Source: an uncultured Duncaniella sp.
GTDB taxonomy: Bacteria; Bacteroidota; Bacteroidia; Bacteroidales; Muribaculaceae
NCBI RefSeq assembly: GCF_910578445.1
Contig: NZ_CAJTQC010000009.1
Span: forward strand, 47,135 to 99,426
DNA: 52,292 bases
Direction of reading: 5' to 3'
Position 1 is the stretch's first letter, and the number at the start of each line of letters is the position of its first letter. The notes under the pieces are model-generated. The model saw nothing but the letters and a program-made list of their open reading frames with translations. It made no database searches and had not been told where the DNA came from. Position numbers and translations under genes: made by a program. Shown here in pieces: positions 41,858-51,756 of this stretch.

Positions 41858-43144
41858 ATGAATCAGCCTCTTGCCGAGCGCATGCGTCCGCGCTCACTTG
41901 ATGATTATATAGGTCAGCTTCACCTTGTCGGGCCGGGCGGGGTGGTGCGTCGGATGATTGAGTCGGCTAAAGTGTCGTCTTTTATACTCTGGGGGCCTCC
42001 CGGGGTAGGGAAGACCACGCTTGCGCGCATCATTGCCAATTCAGTCAATGTGCCGTTCTATACACTTTCGGCTATTAGCGCCGGGGTGAAGGAGGTGCGT
42101 GAGGTGATAGAGCGCTGCAAGTCGGATGCCATGAGCATGTTCACCGGCGGACGGCCTATCCTGTTTATAGATGAAATCCATCGTTTCAGCAAGGCGCAGC
42201 AGGATAGTCTGCTCGGCGCAGTCGAGAGCGGGGTGGTGACACTGATTGGTGCGACGACCGAGAATCCGTCGTTTGAGGTTATACGTCCGTTGCTTTCGCG
42301 TGCGCAGGTCTACACTCTCAGACCGCTTGAGCAATCAGATCTGGAACTGCTGCTTGACCGTGCTGTCAATGGCGATGAGACCCTTATGGCTCACGGAGTG
42401 AAGGTCGATGAAACTACGGCGCTTTTTCGCTTTGCAGGGGGCGATGCCCGCAAGCTGCTGAATATACTCGATTTGCTTGAGCAGTCTACGCCTCAGGGCG
42501 AGCCGGTGGTCATAAACGACCGCATCGTAACCGACCGGCTTCAGGAGAATCCTGCGGCTTATGACAAGAACGGTGAGATGCACTATGATATAATCTCGGC
42601 TTTCATCAAGAGTGTGCGCGGTTCAGACCCGGATGCGGCTCTCTATTGGCTCGCCCGTATGATTCACGGTGGTGAAGACCCGGAATTCATCGCGCGCCGT
42701 CTGCTCATACTTGCGGCCGAGGATATAAGTCTGGCTAATCCCAATGCGTTGTTGCTGGCCAATGCGACGTTTGACGCTGTTCATAAACTCGGTTTTCCCG
42801 AGGGGCGGATTCCGTTGGCCGAATGTACGGTCTATCTGGCTTTGTCACAGAAGAGTAATTCGACTTACATGGCTCTCCATAAGGCGATGGATCTGGTGGA
42901 GCGTACAGGAGATCTGCCTGTGCCGCTTCATCTGCGCAATGCCCCGACATCGTTGATGAAAGATATGGGCTATGGGCGTGACTATAAGTATTCACATAAT
43001 TATCCGGGAAATTTTGTTGTGCAGCAGTTCATGCCCGACCAGTTAGGACACGTGGATTTGTGGCAGCCGTGCGACAATCCGGCCGAGATGCGTTCCGCCG
43101 CCCTCCAGAATCAGCGATGGCAATCGGGTGAGGGTAAGGAGTGA
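41858..43144 (+). CDS. rarA: Replication-associated recombination protein A (RarA/MgsA AAA+ ATPase)
   Basis: This 428-residue cytoplasmic AAA+ ATPase acts at stalled replication forks. It starts MNQPLAERMRPRSLDDYIGQLHLVGPGG as the family does. The Walker A is GPPGVGKT (46-53), Walker B ILFIDE (101-106), sensor 1 is in GATTENPSF and the Arg finger region in LLSRAQVYTL. The tetramerisation C-terminal domain (about 255-420) contains AFIKSVRGSDPDAALYWLARM and ends with the conserved LPVPLHLRNAPTSLMKDMGYGRDYKY block. Length and motifs are complete. It is a single gene ended by a perfect bidirectional terminator. Confidence 0.96.
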   Translation: MNQPLAERMRPRSLDDYIGQLHLVGPGGVVRRMIESAKVSSFILWGPPGVGKTTLARIIANSVNVPFYTLSAISAGVKEVREVIERCKSDAMSMFTGGRPILFIDEIHRFSKAQQDSLLGAVESGVVTLIGATTENPSFEVIRPLLSRAQVYTLRPLEQSDLELLLDRAVNGDETLMAHGVKVDETTALFRFAGGDARKLLNILDLLEQSTPQGEPVVINDRIVTDRLQENPAAYDKNGEMHYDIISAFIKSVRGSDPDAALYWLARMIHGGEDPEFIARRLLILAAEDISLANPNALLLANATFDAVHKLGFPEGRIPLAECTVYLALSQKSNSTYMALHKAMDLVERTGDLPVPLHLRNAPTSLMKDMGYGRDYKYSHNYPGNFVVQQFMPDQLGHVDLWQPCDNPAEMRSAALQNQRWQSGEGKE

Positions 43145-43150
43145 TGATTT

Positions 43151-43203
43151 AACCAATACGATAAAGGCGCATCCTGCTCGGATGCGCCTTTATCGTATTG
43201 GTT
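43151..43203. terminator. Bidirectional terminator, 24-bp perfect stem
   Basis: aaccaatacgataaaggcgc and atcc (43151-43174) pair perfectly with 43180-43203 across a 5-base loop. It separates the convergent rarA and efflux operons. Confidence 0.85.
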
Positions 43204-43248
43204 AGGGTTAATCTGATTGTAGGGAACAGGGCTGAGGGGGCGGGTCTG

Positions 43249-44628
43249 TCAGCCTTCGGTTGACCAGCCTCCGCCGAGGACTTTGTAGAGGTTGATGATT
43301 GCCAGATATTCGTCGCGGAGGGCGTTGCTGACACCGATCTGAGCGTCGAAGTAGCGGCGCTGTGCGTCGAGAACGTCAATGTAGTTGAGCGTTCCTGCCC
43401 GATACTGGAGATGTGCAAGCTGGACGTATTTCACGGTAGCATCGCGAAGCTCGACCTTGAGCCGGCTTGTCTCCTTCACGCGCCGATAGGTAGACAGAGC
43501 GCTGTTGACTTCGGTGAACGCAGTGATTACAGCTTTTTCGTAATCGTAGCGGGCTTGGTCATAGACTGCGATAGATGCCTGATACTTTCGTTTTTTGCGT
43601 CCGAAATCAAAGACCGAGCCGGTTACAGAGCCGATAGCATAGGTAAACGGAGACTCAAAGAATCGGGAGAGTGCATCGTTTTCGAAGCCGGGGGAAAAAG
43701 CGAGACGCAGGTTCGGGAATCTGTTGGCGTAGTTCATACCGACATCTGCCATCGCCGCAGCCAGACGGCGTTCGGCGGCGCGGAGGTCGGGGCGACGTTC
43801 GAGGAGAGTCGAGGGCAGTCCGGCCGGAAGCGATTCGGGCAGGGATATGTTGAGCGCGAGTTGTCCGCGTTCGAGAATCTCGCGGGGATATTCGCCCATG
43901 AGCAGAGTGATGGCGTTGCGGGCTTCGGTTATGCGGCTTTCGAGATTCGGGATGAGAGAAGCGGCGGAGGCATATTCCACCTTTGCCTGCTGATAGACAG
44001 TCTCGGATGTGAGTCCGCCTTCGAATCGTATCCGGGCCTGTTCGAGAGATTCCTCGCGGGTGGCGAGAGTCTGGCGGACGATGGCAAGTTCGTTGTCGAG
44101 GGCTACGAGACGGAAATAGGCCGATGCAACGTCGGCGATGAGGGTCATTCGCATGGCGTGCATGTCATCGACTGTGGCTGCAAAACGGGCTGCTCCGCTT
44201 TTTTTTGCCCATGATAGCGATCCCCATAGGTTTACTTCCCAGCTGACGGTAAGTTTTAGGTCGTATTCAGGATCTTTTTTCGTAGGGCCACCACTGTATT
44301 TGTTTGTTTCGTGATCTGCGCTGAGAAGTCCGTTGACTTCTGGCATAAGATTGGCTTTGCTGAGGCCGTAGAGTTGGCGGGCTTCCTCGACTCTGGCAGC
44401 CGCTTTGAGCAGGTCGCGGTTGTTGTCGAGTGTCAGGCGGATCAGATTGCAGAGGGTCGAGTCAGTGTAGAAGTCCCACCAAGCCATGTCGGCCACGCAT
44501 GCCGAGTCTGCTTCCAGTCCGGGCATGTAGGACTGAGGCATTCCTGAATCGGCAGGGGTGAGATTCTTCACTCCCGAGCAGCCGGTCATGGCTGCAAGAG
44601 CTATGATGAGAAATATTAATTTTTTCAT
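43249..44628 (-). CDS. Outer-membrane efflux lipoprotein (OprM/NodT type)
   Basis: This 459-residue outer-membrane channel of the TolC/NodT superfamily has a lipoprotein signal (LAAMTGC, Cys17). Two repeated helical modules follow: LDNNRDLLKAAARVEEARQLYGLSKANLMPEV and RRPDLRAAERRLAAAMADVGMNYANRFPNLRL, the latter being the typical NodT signature. The C-terminus LAHLQYRAGTLNYIDVLDAQRRYFDAQI is also characteristic. It provides the exit duct of a tripartite RND pump. Its ATG overlaps the stop of the pump gene by 4 bp (44625-44628), so translation is coupled. Confidence 0.92.
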   Translation of the reverse strand: MKKLIFLIIALAAMTGCSGVKNLTPADSGMPQSYMPGLEADSACVADMAWWDFYTDSTLCNLIRLTLDNNRDLLKAAARVEEARQLYGLSKANLMPEVNGLLSADHETNKYSGGPTKKDPEYDLKLTVSWEVNLWGSLSWAKKSGAARFAATVDDMHAMRMTLIADVASAYFRLVALDNELAIVRQTLATREESLEQARIRFEGGLTSETVYQQAKVEYASAASLIPNLESRITEARNAITLLMGEYPREILERGQLALNISLPESLPAGLPSTLLERRPDLRAAERRLAAAMADVGMNYANRFPNLRLAFSPGFENDALSRFFESPFTYAIGSVTGSVFDFGRKKRKYQASIAVYDQARYDYEKAVITAFTEVNSALSTYRRVKETSRLKVELRDATVKYVQLAHLQYRAGTLNYIDVLDAQRRYFDAQIGVSNALRDEYLAIINLYKVLGGGWSTEG

Positions 44629-47600
44629 TGTTGAGCGTTTTCAGAGTTGGCTTTTGTAGTTTCAATCTGTTTTTTCGAGCCACGTTTTGTCAGACGGTTG
44701 ATGGCTACGAAGAAGAACGGTACGAATACGATGCCTATTGTAATGGCGACGAGCATTCCGAAGAACACGCCTGTGCCGATGTCGCGGCGTGCGGCCGAGC
44801 CGGGTCCTGAGGCGAAAAGAAGCGGAAGAAGGCCAAGCATGAAGGCCAGCGAAGTCATTACAATCGGACGGAAACGGAGACGCGCCGCAGTCAGTGCCGC
44901 ATGGACTGCATCGACACCCTTGTCGACTTCCTCCTTTGCGAATTCGACGATTAGGATGGCATTTTTTGCGACGAGTCCGACGAGCATCACGAGTCCGATC
45001 TGGAAGTAGATGTTGTTTTCAAGTCCGCACACCCAGATGCCGAGATATGCTCCAACGCCGGCTATCGGAAGCGACAGGATGACAGCGAGTGGTACGCTCC
45101 AGCTTTCATACTGCGCGGCGAGAAACAGGAAGACGAACAGCAATGCCAGTCCGAGGACGAGTCCTGTGTTTCCGCTTTCGTGTTTTTGTTGATATGACAG
45201 GCCGCTCCACTCCACGCCGATGTTTTCGGGCAGGTGCTCTCGTACTATATCTTCAAGCGCGTCCATAGCCTGACCGGTGCTGTAGCCGTGGGCTGCTTCT
45301 CCTGATATCGTGGCGGAGTTGAACATGTTGAATCGTCCGATAGTGCCCGGGCCGGTGGTGAAATGGGATGTCCCGAGCGATGAGATGGGGACCATCACGT
45401 CGTTGGCTCCTCGCACGAAGAAGAGATTGATGTTGTCGCGGCGTGAGCGATAGGGGGCTTCAGCCTGTATGTAGACACGGTATATGCGGTTGAACATATT
45501 GAAGTCGTTGACATAGATTGAGCCGGTGAAAGCCTTCATTGTCGAGAATATGTCGCTGACGGGGATTCCCTGCATTTTCGCGCGGTCGCGGTCCACATCG
45601 AAATAGAGCTGAGGAATATCGGCCTGCATTGATGTCGAGATGTCGGCCACGGCGGGACAGGTGGAGGCATAGTGGCGCAGAGTGTCGACAGCATTTTGCA
45701 GGTCGGCGTATGTAGCGTCGCCTCTGGCCTCAAGCACCATTTCAAAACCGCCTGAACTTCCGAGGCCAGGGATGATTGAGGGAGAGAACACGTAGGCGCG
45801 GCTTTCGGGATATTTAGACAGTTCGGCGTGGACACGCGAACGGATTTCGGTTATGTCGTGTGTGGTGCGTTCCTCCCACGGCTTCAGTATGACTGTCAGC
45901 TGTGAGTGGGCCGGGTTAGTTCCGACGCGTGGCGACGAACCTGTGACGTTGAGCACGTAGGCCACGTCGGGGTCGGCAAGCAGATAGTCCATGGCTCGTT
46001 CCGTCACCTCGCGGCTACGCTCGATGGTCGATCCTTCAGGCAGCTCCAGTTCGACTGTGAAGTAGCCTTGATCCTCTTGCGACATGAAGCTTCGTGGCAT
46101 CAGTGAATTCATCATGTAGATGAATACAAGTGCAAGTCCGAAAGCCGTGTACATGCGCTTGGGATGGTTGAGAGTCCGGGCTATCATGCGGCAATATGTC
46201 TTGTTGCCGCGGTTAAGCCAGATGTTGATCAGACGGAAAATCTTTGCCTTCTTGCGTTTTGACGCAGGTTTAAGCAGTTTGGCACACATGACAGGCGATA
46301 GTGTGAGCGCAACGATTGTCGAGATGATGACCGACACTGCGATTGTCACGGTGAACTGACGGTAGAGCTGTCCGGTGATTCCCGGGAGGAAGCTCACAGG
46401 GATAAACACGGCACATAGTACGAGGGACATTGCGATGAGGGCGCTGCCCAGATTGCTCATGGCCTTTGCCGTGGCTTCCTTGGGCGAAAGATGCTCGGTG
46501 TTCATGATGCGGTCGACATTTTCGACGACTACGATGGCATCGTCGACCACGATACCGATTGCAAGTATGAGGCCGAGGAGGGTGAGCATGTTGAGCGAGA
46601 ACCCGAATATGAGCATTACACCAAACGTGCCGACAAGCGAAATCGGGACGGCGATAATCGGAATGAGGGTGGTACGCCAGTTCTGAAGAGAGAGAAACAC
46701 CACGAGAATCACGAGTATGAGAGCCTCGAAGAATGTGCGGTAGACGTGGTGGATAGACTCCGATATATATGTGGTCATGTCGAACGGAATCTCATAGCTG
46801 ATGCCTTCAGGGAAGTTCTTCGCAATGTTTTCCATCTCGGCCTTGACTGCTTTCGCCACTTCCATGGCGTTAGCGCCGGGAAGCATGTTGATGTTGAGCA
46901 CGGCTGCGTTGCCGCCATTGATACCGCTCTCGGTTGCATAGCTGGAAGCCTCGAGAGATACTCGGGCGACGTCGCGCAGACGGATGAACGAGCCGTCGGG
47001 GTTGGCGCGGAGCACGATGTCCTCGAATTCACCGACCGATGATAGTCGGCCCTGCGCGATGATCGGCATTGTCACGTCGATGTCTGTCGCCGGTGCTTGT
47101 CCGAGCGCTCCGGCTGCCGATTCGCGGTTCTGGTCCTTTAGGGCATTCTGCACATCTTTGACGGTGAGTCCGAGATCGGCGAGCTTGTCGGGTTCGACCC
47201 AGATTTGCATTGCATAGTAACGGCTGCCGACGTTGCTCACGCTACCGACACCGGGAATACGGCGAATCGGGTCAAGAACGTTGAGGGTGGTATAATTACT
47301 GAGATATATTTCGTCAAATTTAGGGTCGTCTGACAGGATTGAAATCGTCATGAGGCGGTTTGCGGTCTCTTTTGAGACGGATATGCCGTTCTGTACGACT
47401 TCGGCAGGAAGACGGGATTCGGCTTTCTTGACGCGGTTCTGTATGTCGACGGCGGCGAGTTCGGGGTCAGTGTCGATGTCGAATGTCACAAGTGCCGAGA
47501 AGCCGCCGGAGTTGGAACTTGTCGACGACATGTAGATCATGCCCGGTGTGCCGTTAAGTTCCTGTTCGATAGGAGTTGCCACGGCCTGAGTTACGGTCTG

Positions 47601-47765
47601 TGCGTCGGCGCCGGGGTAGGATGCGCTGATTTTTACGACCGGAGGGACTATCTGGGGATATTGATCAACGGGCAGGAGAGTCAGGCCGATACCTCCGATG
47701 ATGAATATCACGATGGATATTACGATGGAGAATACCGGATGTTCGAGAAAGAAGTTCTTTTTCAT
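44625..47765 (-). CDS. RND efflux pump permease (HAE1 family, AcrB/MexB-like)
   Basis: This 1046-residue inner-membrane transporter has 12 helices and two large periplasmic loops. Helix 1 begins FFLEHPVFSIVISIVIFIIGGIGLTLLPVDQYPQIVPP. The proton-relay aspartates lie in GIVVDDAIVVVENVDRIM (about 405-410), and the pore segment contains the G-F-S-L-N-M-L-T-L motif. The mid-region motif SPVMCAKLLKP and the C-terminal GLVAKNAILIVEFA are also present. It exports hydrophobic drugs, bile acids or similar compounds using the proton gradient. ATG 47765 starts just after the adaptor stop (47768); a TTG two codons earlier is disfavoured. Confidence 0.95.
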   Translation of the reverse strand: MKKNFFLEHPVFSIVISIVIFIIGGIGLTLLPVDQYPQIVPPVVKISASYPGADAQTVTQAVATPIEQELNGTPGMIYMSSTSSNSGGFSALVTFDIDTDPELAAVDIQNRVKKAESRLPAEVVQNGISVSKETANRLMTISILSDDPKFDEIYLSNYTTLNVLDPIRRIPGVGSVSNVGSRYYAMQIWVEPDKLADLGLTVKDVQNALKDQNRESAAGALGQAPATDIDVTMPIIAQGRLSSVGEFEDIVLRANPDGSFIRLRDVARVSLEASSYATESGINGGNAAVLNINMLPGANAMEVAKAVKAEMENIAKNFPEGISYEIPFDMTTYISESIHHVYRTFFEALILVILVVFLSLQNWRTTLIPIIAVPISLVGTFGVMLIFGFSLNMLTLLGLILAIGIVVDDAIVVVENVDRIMNTEHLSPKEATAKAMSNLGSALIAMSLVLCAVFIPVSFLPGITGQLYRQFTVTIAVSVIISTIVALTLSPVMCAKLLKPASKRKKAKIFRLINIWLNRGNKTYCRMIARTLNHPKRMYTAFGLALVFIYMMNSLMPRSFMSQEDQGYFTVELELPEGSTIERSREVTERAMDYLLADPDVAYVLNVTGSSPRVGTNPAHSQLTVILKPWEERTTHDITEIRSRVHAELSKYPESRAYVFSPSIIPGLGSSGGFEMVLEARGDATYADLQNAVDTLRHYASTCPAVADISTSMQADIPQLYFDVDRDRAKMQGIPVSDIFSTMKAFTGSIYVNDFNMFNRIYRVYIQAEAPYRSRRDNINLFFVRGANDVMVPISSLGTSHFTTGPGTIGRFNMFNSATISGEAAHGYSTGQAMDALEDIVREHLPENIGVEWSGLSYQQKHESGNTGLVLGLALLFVFLFLAAQYESWSVPLAVILSLPIAGVGAYLGIWVCGLENNIYFQIGLVMLVGLVAKNAILIVEFAKEEVDKGVDAVHAALTAARLRFRPIVMTSLAFMLGLLPLLFASGPGSAARRDIGTGVFFGMLVAITIGIVFVPFFFVAINRLTKRGSKKQIETTKANSENAQQ

Positions 47766-47767
47766 GT

Positions 47768-49054
47768 TCAATCCTCCTTGACTTCAGTTTGCTGTGTGAT
47801 GACTACGTCGGCGGTTTCGTCGGTAGTTTCTTCTTCTTTTTTCTTCGGGGCTGGAATCGGATTTACCTTTATTCCGTGTGATAGCTTATGGTAACCTTCC
47901 ACTACGAGTTTCTCGCCTTTGGCAAGACCGCGTTCGACGATTGTCTTGTTGCCGACTTCAGGTCCGAGCTCGATAAAGCGCTTTTCGACCACGCTGTCAG
48001 GACGCACGACAAAGACGTAGGCTCCACCTTTTTCTATAACAAGTGATTTTGTCGGGACTTCGATTGCATTTTCACGTACATCGAGAAGCACTTTCACTTT
48101 GGTGAATTCGCCCGGCAGCAGGCTGCGGTCGGGGTTGGGCATCTCTGCGCGGACGGAAAATGTGCCTGTCTTCGGGTCGACCTGTGGGTCGGCGAAGTCG
48201 ACAAGACCCTTGTGGGGATAGACAGAACCGTCGGGGAGAGTGATGGTCACAAATGAATTCCATTTGCGTTTCGAATCGGCCTCGCCAAGGTTTACGTTAC
48301 GGTCCTTGCTGCGGAGATAGTCAAGTGCTGTCATCGAGAAGTCGACTCTCACGGAGTCGCTTTTCACCACTGTGGCGAGGAGCGACTTGCCTCCTGACGG
48401 GCCGACAAGAGTGCCGATATCGGCCACTCGTTCGGAGATATAGCCTGAAATCGGAGAGCTGACGCGGGTGTAGCCGAGAGTGAGTTCGGCCTGTGTGAGA
48501 TCGGCCTCGCTGACGATGACTTCAGCGGTGGCGCTTTCGTAGGCTGCCGTAGCATTGTCAAGGTCGAGCTGCGATGCTGCGTTCTGAGCATAGAGGGGCT
48601 TAATGCGGTTGAGGTCGCGTTCGGCTTTCTGTGCCTGTGCGCGTGCCTTGTTGAGCTGCGCGCGTGCTTTGTTGACATGCGCTTTATAGAGACGAGGGTC
48701 AATCACGAAAAGGGTCTGGCCTTTTTCGATGTATGATCCTTCCTTGAAGAGCATGCTTTCAAGATAGCCTTCGACACGGGCGTGGATTTCGACGAACTGC
48801 TGTGCGCGGATGCGGCCGACGTATTCACCATATATATTTACGTTAGCTGTGCCGACAGTCTCGACTTCAACGTTCGGGATTGATGCAGGCTGTGTCTTTG
48901 GGCGCGTGAAAAAATATATCGCGGCGGCAACAATGAGTCCCGCGAGGATTATTACGAGCCAAGCTTTAGTGGTATGGGGCGAATGGCTTTTTACGGTTTT
49001 GAGGCCAGTGGATACTTTCGAGCCAAGAGATTTGCCGTTAAAGTTTAGATTCAT
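47768..49054 (-). CDS. RND efflux periplasmic adaptor (MexA/AcrA-like)
   Basis: This 428-residue membrane-fusion protein has a basic N-terminal tail and one membrane helix (AWLVIILAGLIVAAAIYFF, about 32-50). A lipoyl/barrel-sandwich domain follows (RAQQFVEIHARVEGYLESMLFKEGSYIEKGQTLFVID), then an alpha-hairpin of KARAQLNKARAQAQKAERDL type, and a beta-barrel and proximal domain (VEKRFIELGPEVGNKTIVERGLAKGEKLVVEGYHKLSHGIKV). It links pump and outer-membrane channel. ATG 49054 is preferred over an upstream GTG that adds 12 residues. It is first in the operon adaptor-pump-channel. No regulator gene is adjacent. Confidence 0.92.
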   Translation of the reverse strand: MNLNFNGKSLGSKVSTGLKTVKSHSPHTTKAWLVIILAGLIVAAAIYFFTRPKTQPASIPNVEVETVGTANVNIYGEYVGRIRAQQFVEIHARVEGYLESMLFKEGSYIEKGQTLFVIDPRLYKAHVNKARAQLNKARAQAQKAERDLNRIKPLYAQNAASQLDLDNATAAYESATAEVIVSEADLTQAELTLGYTRVSSPISGYISERVADIGTLVGPSGGKSLLATVVKSDSVRVDFSMTALDYLRSKDRNVNLGEADSKRKWNSFVTITLPDGSVYPHKGLVDFADPQVDPKTGTFSVRAEMPNPDRSLLPGEFTKVKVLLDVRENAIEVPTKSLVIEKGGAYVFVVRPDSVVEKRFIELGPEVGNKTIVERGLAKGEKLVVEGYHKLSHGIKVNPIPAPKKKEEETTDETADVVITQQTEVKED

Positions 49055-49090
49055 TGTGTCTGTTGAGTGATGATTATTATTTTTTTGCAC

Positions 49091-49523
49091 CGGTAGAACT
49101 AAAACATTGTATAAACACCGAAGTAGCCATAAAGTTGAATGGCTATGTATTAAAAAATGTTTAATGTCGGATAGTCCGGTATATTTGCTTCGGAAGTAAA
49201 GTTAAATTTAAAAGTTGAGGCGGCAAAGCATGTGTCAATGAACGCACGGAATGTGACAATGAATGTCGTGCCGAAGCAAGAGTGGAGTGATGGTCGCCGG
49301 TGGATTGATGGATTTGACTGTCGGAAGTAGTGGATGAGAAAAAAATTGACTGTCAACATGGATTAATGAAAAATTTCCATAATTTTCATAATTTTTGTTG
49401 GCTCGAATGAAAAAATCGCTATATTTGCGGAATATAAAAAGTGAACCAACATGACACACATTATTCATGTAGTTCATCACATCAATTGTAAACGTCAACT
49501 TTCATACAAATTTATATAATAAT
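49091..49523. other. 433-bp divergent intergenic region (efflux operon / serC)
   Basis: It holds the serC promoter (49398-49427). A minus-strand promoter for the efflux operon must lie here, but I find no clear TAnnTTTG within 100 bp of its start. No other gene is supported. Confidence 0.55.
49398..49427 (+). promoter_or_regulatory. Promoter of serC-serA
   Basis: TTG (49398-49400), 19 bases, TATATTTG (49420-49427). The predicted leader to ATG 49524 is about 90 nt. Confidence 0.7.
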
Positions 49524-50594
49524 ATGAAGAAGCATAATTTTTCCGCCGGCCCTTCAATTCTTAGTGAATACACTATTAAGAATACGGCCGAAGCTGTCAT
49601 TAATTTTGCCAACACAGGTCTCTCTCTTCTTGAGGTTTCACACCGCGGCAAAGAGTTTGTAGCTGTAATGGACGAAGCTCAGGCGTTGGTTAAGGAACTT
49701 CTTGATGTTCCCGAGGGTTATCATGTGCTTTATCTCGGCGGTGGCGCGAGCCTTCAGTTCTGCATGGCTCCCTTTAACCTCCTGCGCACCAAGGCCGGCT
49801 ATCTCGACACCGGAACATGGGCGGCTAACGCTATCAAGGAAGCCAAGATTTTTGGTGAGGTAGAAGTGCTTGCTTCATCAAAGGAGGCCAATTATACCTA
49901 TTATCCGAAGGGATATACAGTGCCTGAAGATCTCGACTATTTCCATATCACCACCAATAATACTATTTACGGAACAGAGCTGCGCACAGATCCCGACGTG
50001 AAAGTGCCTCTGGTTGCCGACATGTCGTCAGATATTTTCTCGCGTCCAGTCGACGTTTCCAAATATGATCTCATTTATGCCGGCGCGCAGAAGAATCTCG
50101 GCCCGGCAGGTGCGACACTTGTGATTGTCAAGGAGAGCGCTCTCGGTCATGTGGACCGTGTGATTCCCACCATGCTTGACTACCGCACCCACATCAAGAA
50201 GGGTTCGATGTTCAACACTCCTCCTGTGCTTCCCGTATTCTCCGCACTCCAGACCCTCCGTTATTATAAGGAAATGGGTGGCGTGAAAGAGATGGAAAAG
50301 CGCGATGTAGCCAAGGCCAAGGTTCTCTACGATGCTATCGATGCCTCCAAGATGTTTGTCGGCACTGTGACTGATCCTGATTCACGTTCAATCATGAATG
50401 TCACTTTCGTAATGACACCCGAATACAAGGAACTTGAAAAAGACTTCGTTGACTTCTGCGCTGCCAGAGGCATCGTCGGCATCAAGGGCCACCGTTCGGT
50501 TGGCGGTTTCCGTGCGTCGCTCTACAATGCACTCCCCATTGAAAGCGTGCAGGCACTTGTCGACGCGATGAATGATTTCGAAAAGGCTCATTGA
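49524..50594 (+). CDS. serC: Phosphoserine aminotransferase SerC
   Basis: This 356-residue PLP enzyme of serine biosynthesis converts 3-phosphohydroxypyruvate and glutamate to phosphoserine. The N-terminus MKKHNFSAGPSIL and the block LSLLEVSHRGKEF are typical. The PLP lysine is Lys190 in YAGAQKNLGPAG, and the phosphate-binding Arg lies in HIKKGSMFNTPPVL's flank. The C-terminal block IVGIKGHRSVGGFRASLYNALP contains the conserved arginines. It sits 37 bp before serA in one operon, so two consecutive serine pathway steps are co-expressed. Confidence 0.96.
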   Translation: MKKHNFSAGPSILSEYTIKNTAEAVINFANTGLSLLEVSHRGKEFVAVMDEAQALVKELLDVPEGYHVLYLGGGASLQFCMAPFNLLRTKAGYLDTGTWAANAIKEAKIFGEVEVLASSKEANYTYYPKGYTVPEDLDYFHITTNNTIYGTELRTDPDVKVPLVADMSSDIFSRPVDVSKYDLIYAGAQKNLGPAGATLVIVKESALGHVDRVIPTMLDYRTHIKKGSMFNTPPVLPVFSALQTLRYYKEMGGVKEMEKRDVAKAKVLYDAIDASKMFVGTVTDPDSRSIMNVTFVMTPEYKELEKDFVDFCAARGIVGIKGHRSVGGFRASLYNALPIESVQALVDAMNDFEKAH

Positions 50595-50631
50595 TCGCAC
50601 GATTTATAAATTCAGATAAGACAATTCAACT

Positions 50632-51552
50632 ATGAAAGTCCTTATAGCAACAGAAAAGCCTTTTGCAGCTGTCGCAGTCGACGGAATGCGCAAGGTTATC
50701 GAGGATGCCGGAGCAGAACTCGTGCTTCTTGAAAAATATACCGACCGCAAGGAACTTCTCGCTGCGGTTGCCGATGTGGATGCGCTGATTATCCGCAGTG
50801 ACAAAGTCGATGGCGAAGTTCTCGCTGCCGCACCCAACCTCAAGGTGGTGGTGAGAGCCGGAGCCGGCTACGACAATGTGGATCTCGCTGCTGCTACCGA
50901 ACATGGTGTATGTGTCCAGAACACTCCGGGGCAGAATTCCAATGCCGTTGCTGAACTTGTGTTCGGTCTGGCCGTGATGATGTGTCGCAACATGTATAAC
51001 GGCACTTCCGGTTCTGAGCTTAAAGACAAGACGCTCGGAATACAGGCATTCGGACAGGTGGGACGTAATGTGGCCCGCATAGCGCGTGGCTTCGAGATGA
51101 ATGTCTCGGCTCTTGACCCGTATTGTCCCGACAACGTGATGGAAGATGCCGGTGTTTCTGCGGTGCATTCCGTCGAGGAGCTTTATCGCAACAATAAGGT
51201 TGTGTCGATTCACATCCCTGCAACTCCCGAAACGCGCAAGTCGATCGGTTATGAGCTTATCACGTCAATGCCCAAGGGCGGTCTTCTTATTAATACCGCG
51301 CGTAAGGAGGTGATTGATGAGGAAGGTCTCATCAAGGCTCTTGATGAGCGTGGCGACATCAAGTATGCGGCTGATGTTGCTCCTGACCGCGCCGCAGAGA
51401 TTAAGGAGCGTTTTGGCGACCGGGTGTTCTTTACTCCCAAAAAGATGGGAGCGCAGACTTCGGAAGCAAATATCAACGCCGGAATTGCAGCCGCGCGTCA
51501 GGTGATTTCTTTCCTCACCACCGGTGAAGAGCGTTTCCGTGTTAACAAATAA
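50632..51552 (+). CDS. serA: D-3-phosphoglycerate dehydrogenase SerA, short form with Lys in place of the catalytic His
   Basis: This 306-residue NAD-dependent dehydrogenase catalyses the first step of serine synthesis. It has the short (type III) form without the C-terminal ACT domain. The substrate-binding segment VVVRAGAGYDNVD (72-84) and the catalytic Arg224 (INTARKEV) are present. The nucleotide loop reads AFGQVG (139-144), with Ala at the first Gly position. The usual catalytic His in the TPH-x-G motif is replaced: the sequence is TPKKMGAQTSEA (268-279). Known short PGDHs of Bacteroides and Entamoeba (type IIIK) also carry Lys here, so the enzyme is probably active. It is followed by a strong terminator. 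Confidence 0.93.
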   Translation: MKVLIATEKPFAAVAVDGMRKVIEDAGAELVLLEKYTDRKELLAAVADVDALIIRSDKVDGEVLAAAPNLKVVVRAGAGYDNVDLAAATEHGVCVQNTPGQNSNAVAELVFGLAVMMCRNMYNGTSGSELKDKTLGIQAFGQVGRNVARIARGFEMNVSALDPYCPDNVMEDAGVSAVHSVEELYRNNKVVSIHIPATPETRKSIGYELITSMPKGGLLINTARKEVIDEEGLIKALDERGDIKYAADVAPDRAAEIKERFGDRVFFTPKKMGAQTSEANINAGIAAARQVISFLTTGEERFRVNK

Positions 51553-51600
51553 GCTTCTTTTCGAAAAAAAGAACGGATAAAAAATTAAATGTTTTTATGT

Positions 51601-51637
51601 AGCGCATCGGCAAGTCTATTGCTGATGCGCTTTTTTT
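51601..51637 (+). terminator. Terminator after serA
   Basis: AGCGCATCGGCAA / TTGCTGATGCGCT (one G-U) with a 5-base loop and seven T. Confidence 0.9.
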
Positions 51638-51756
51638 GCAATAGGAGAGGGCTATGTTAAAAATAGGCGATTTTGCATGAAAAAGGACCGTTTTAGGGCT
51701 ATTTTGAGGCAAAATCGCGGAAAAGTGTTAAAATTCTGTTAAAATACCGTATAAAA

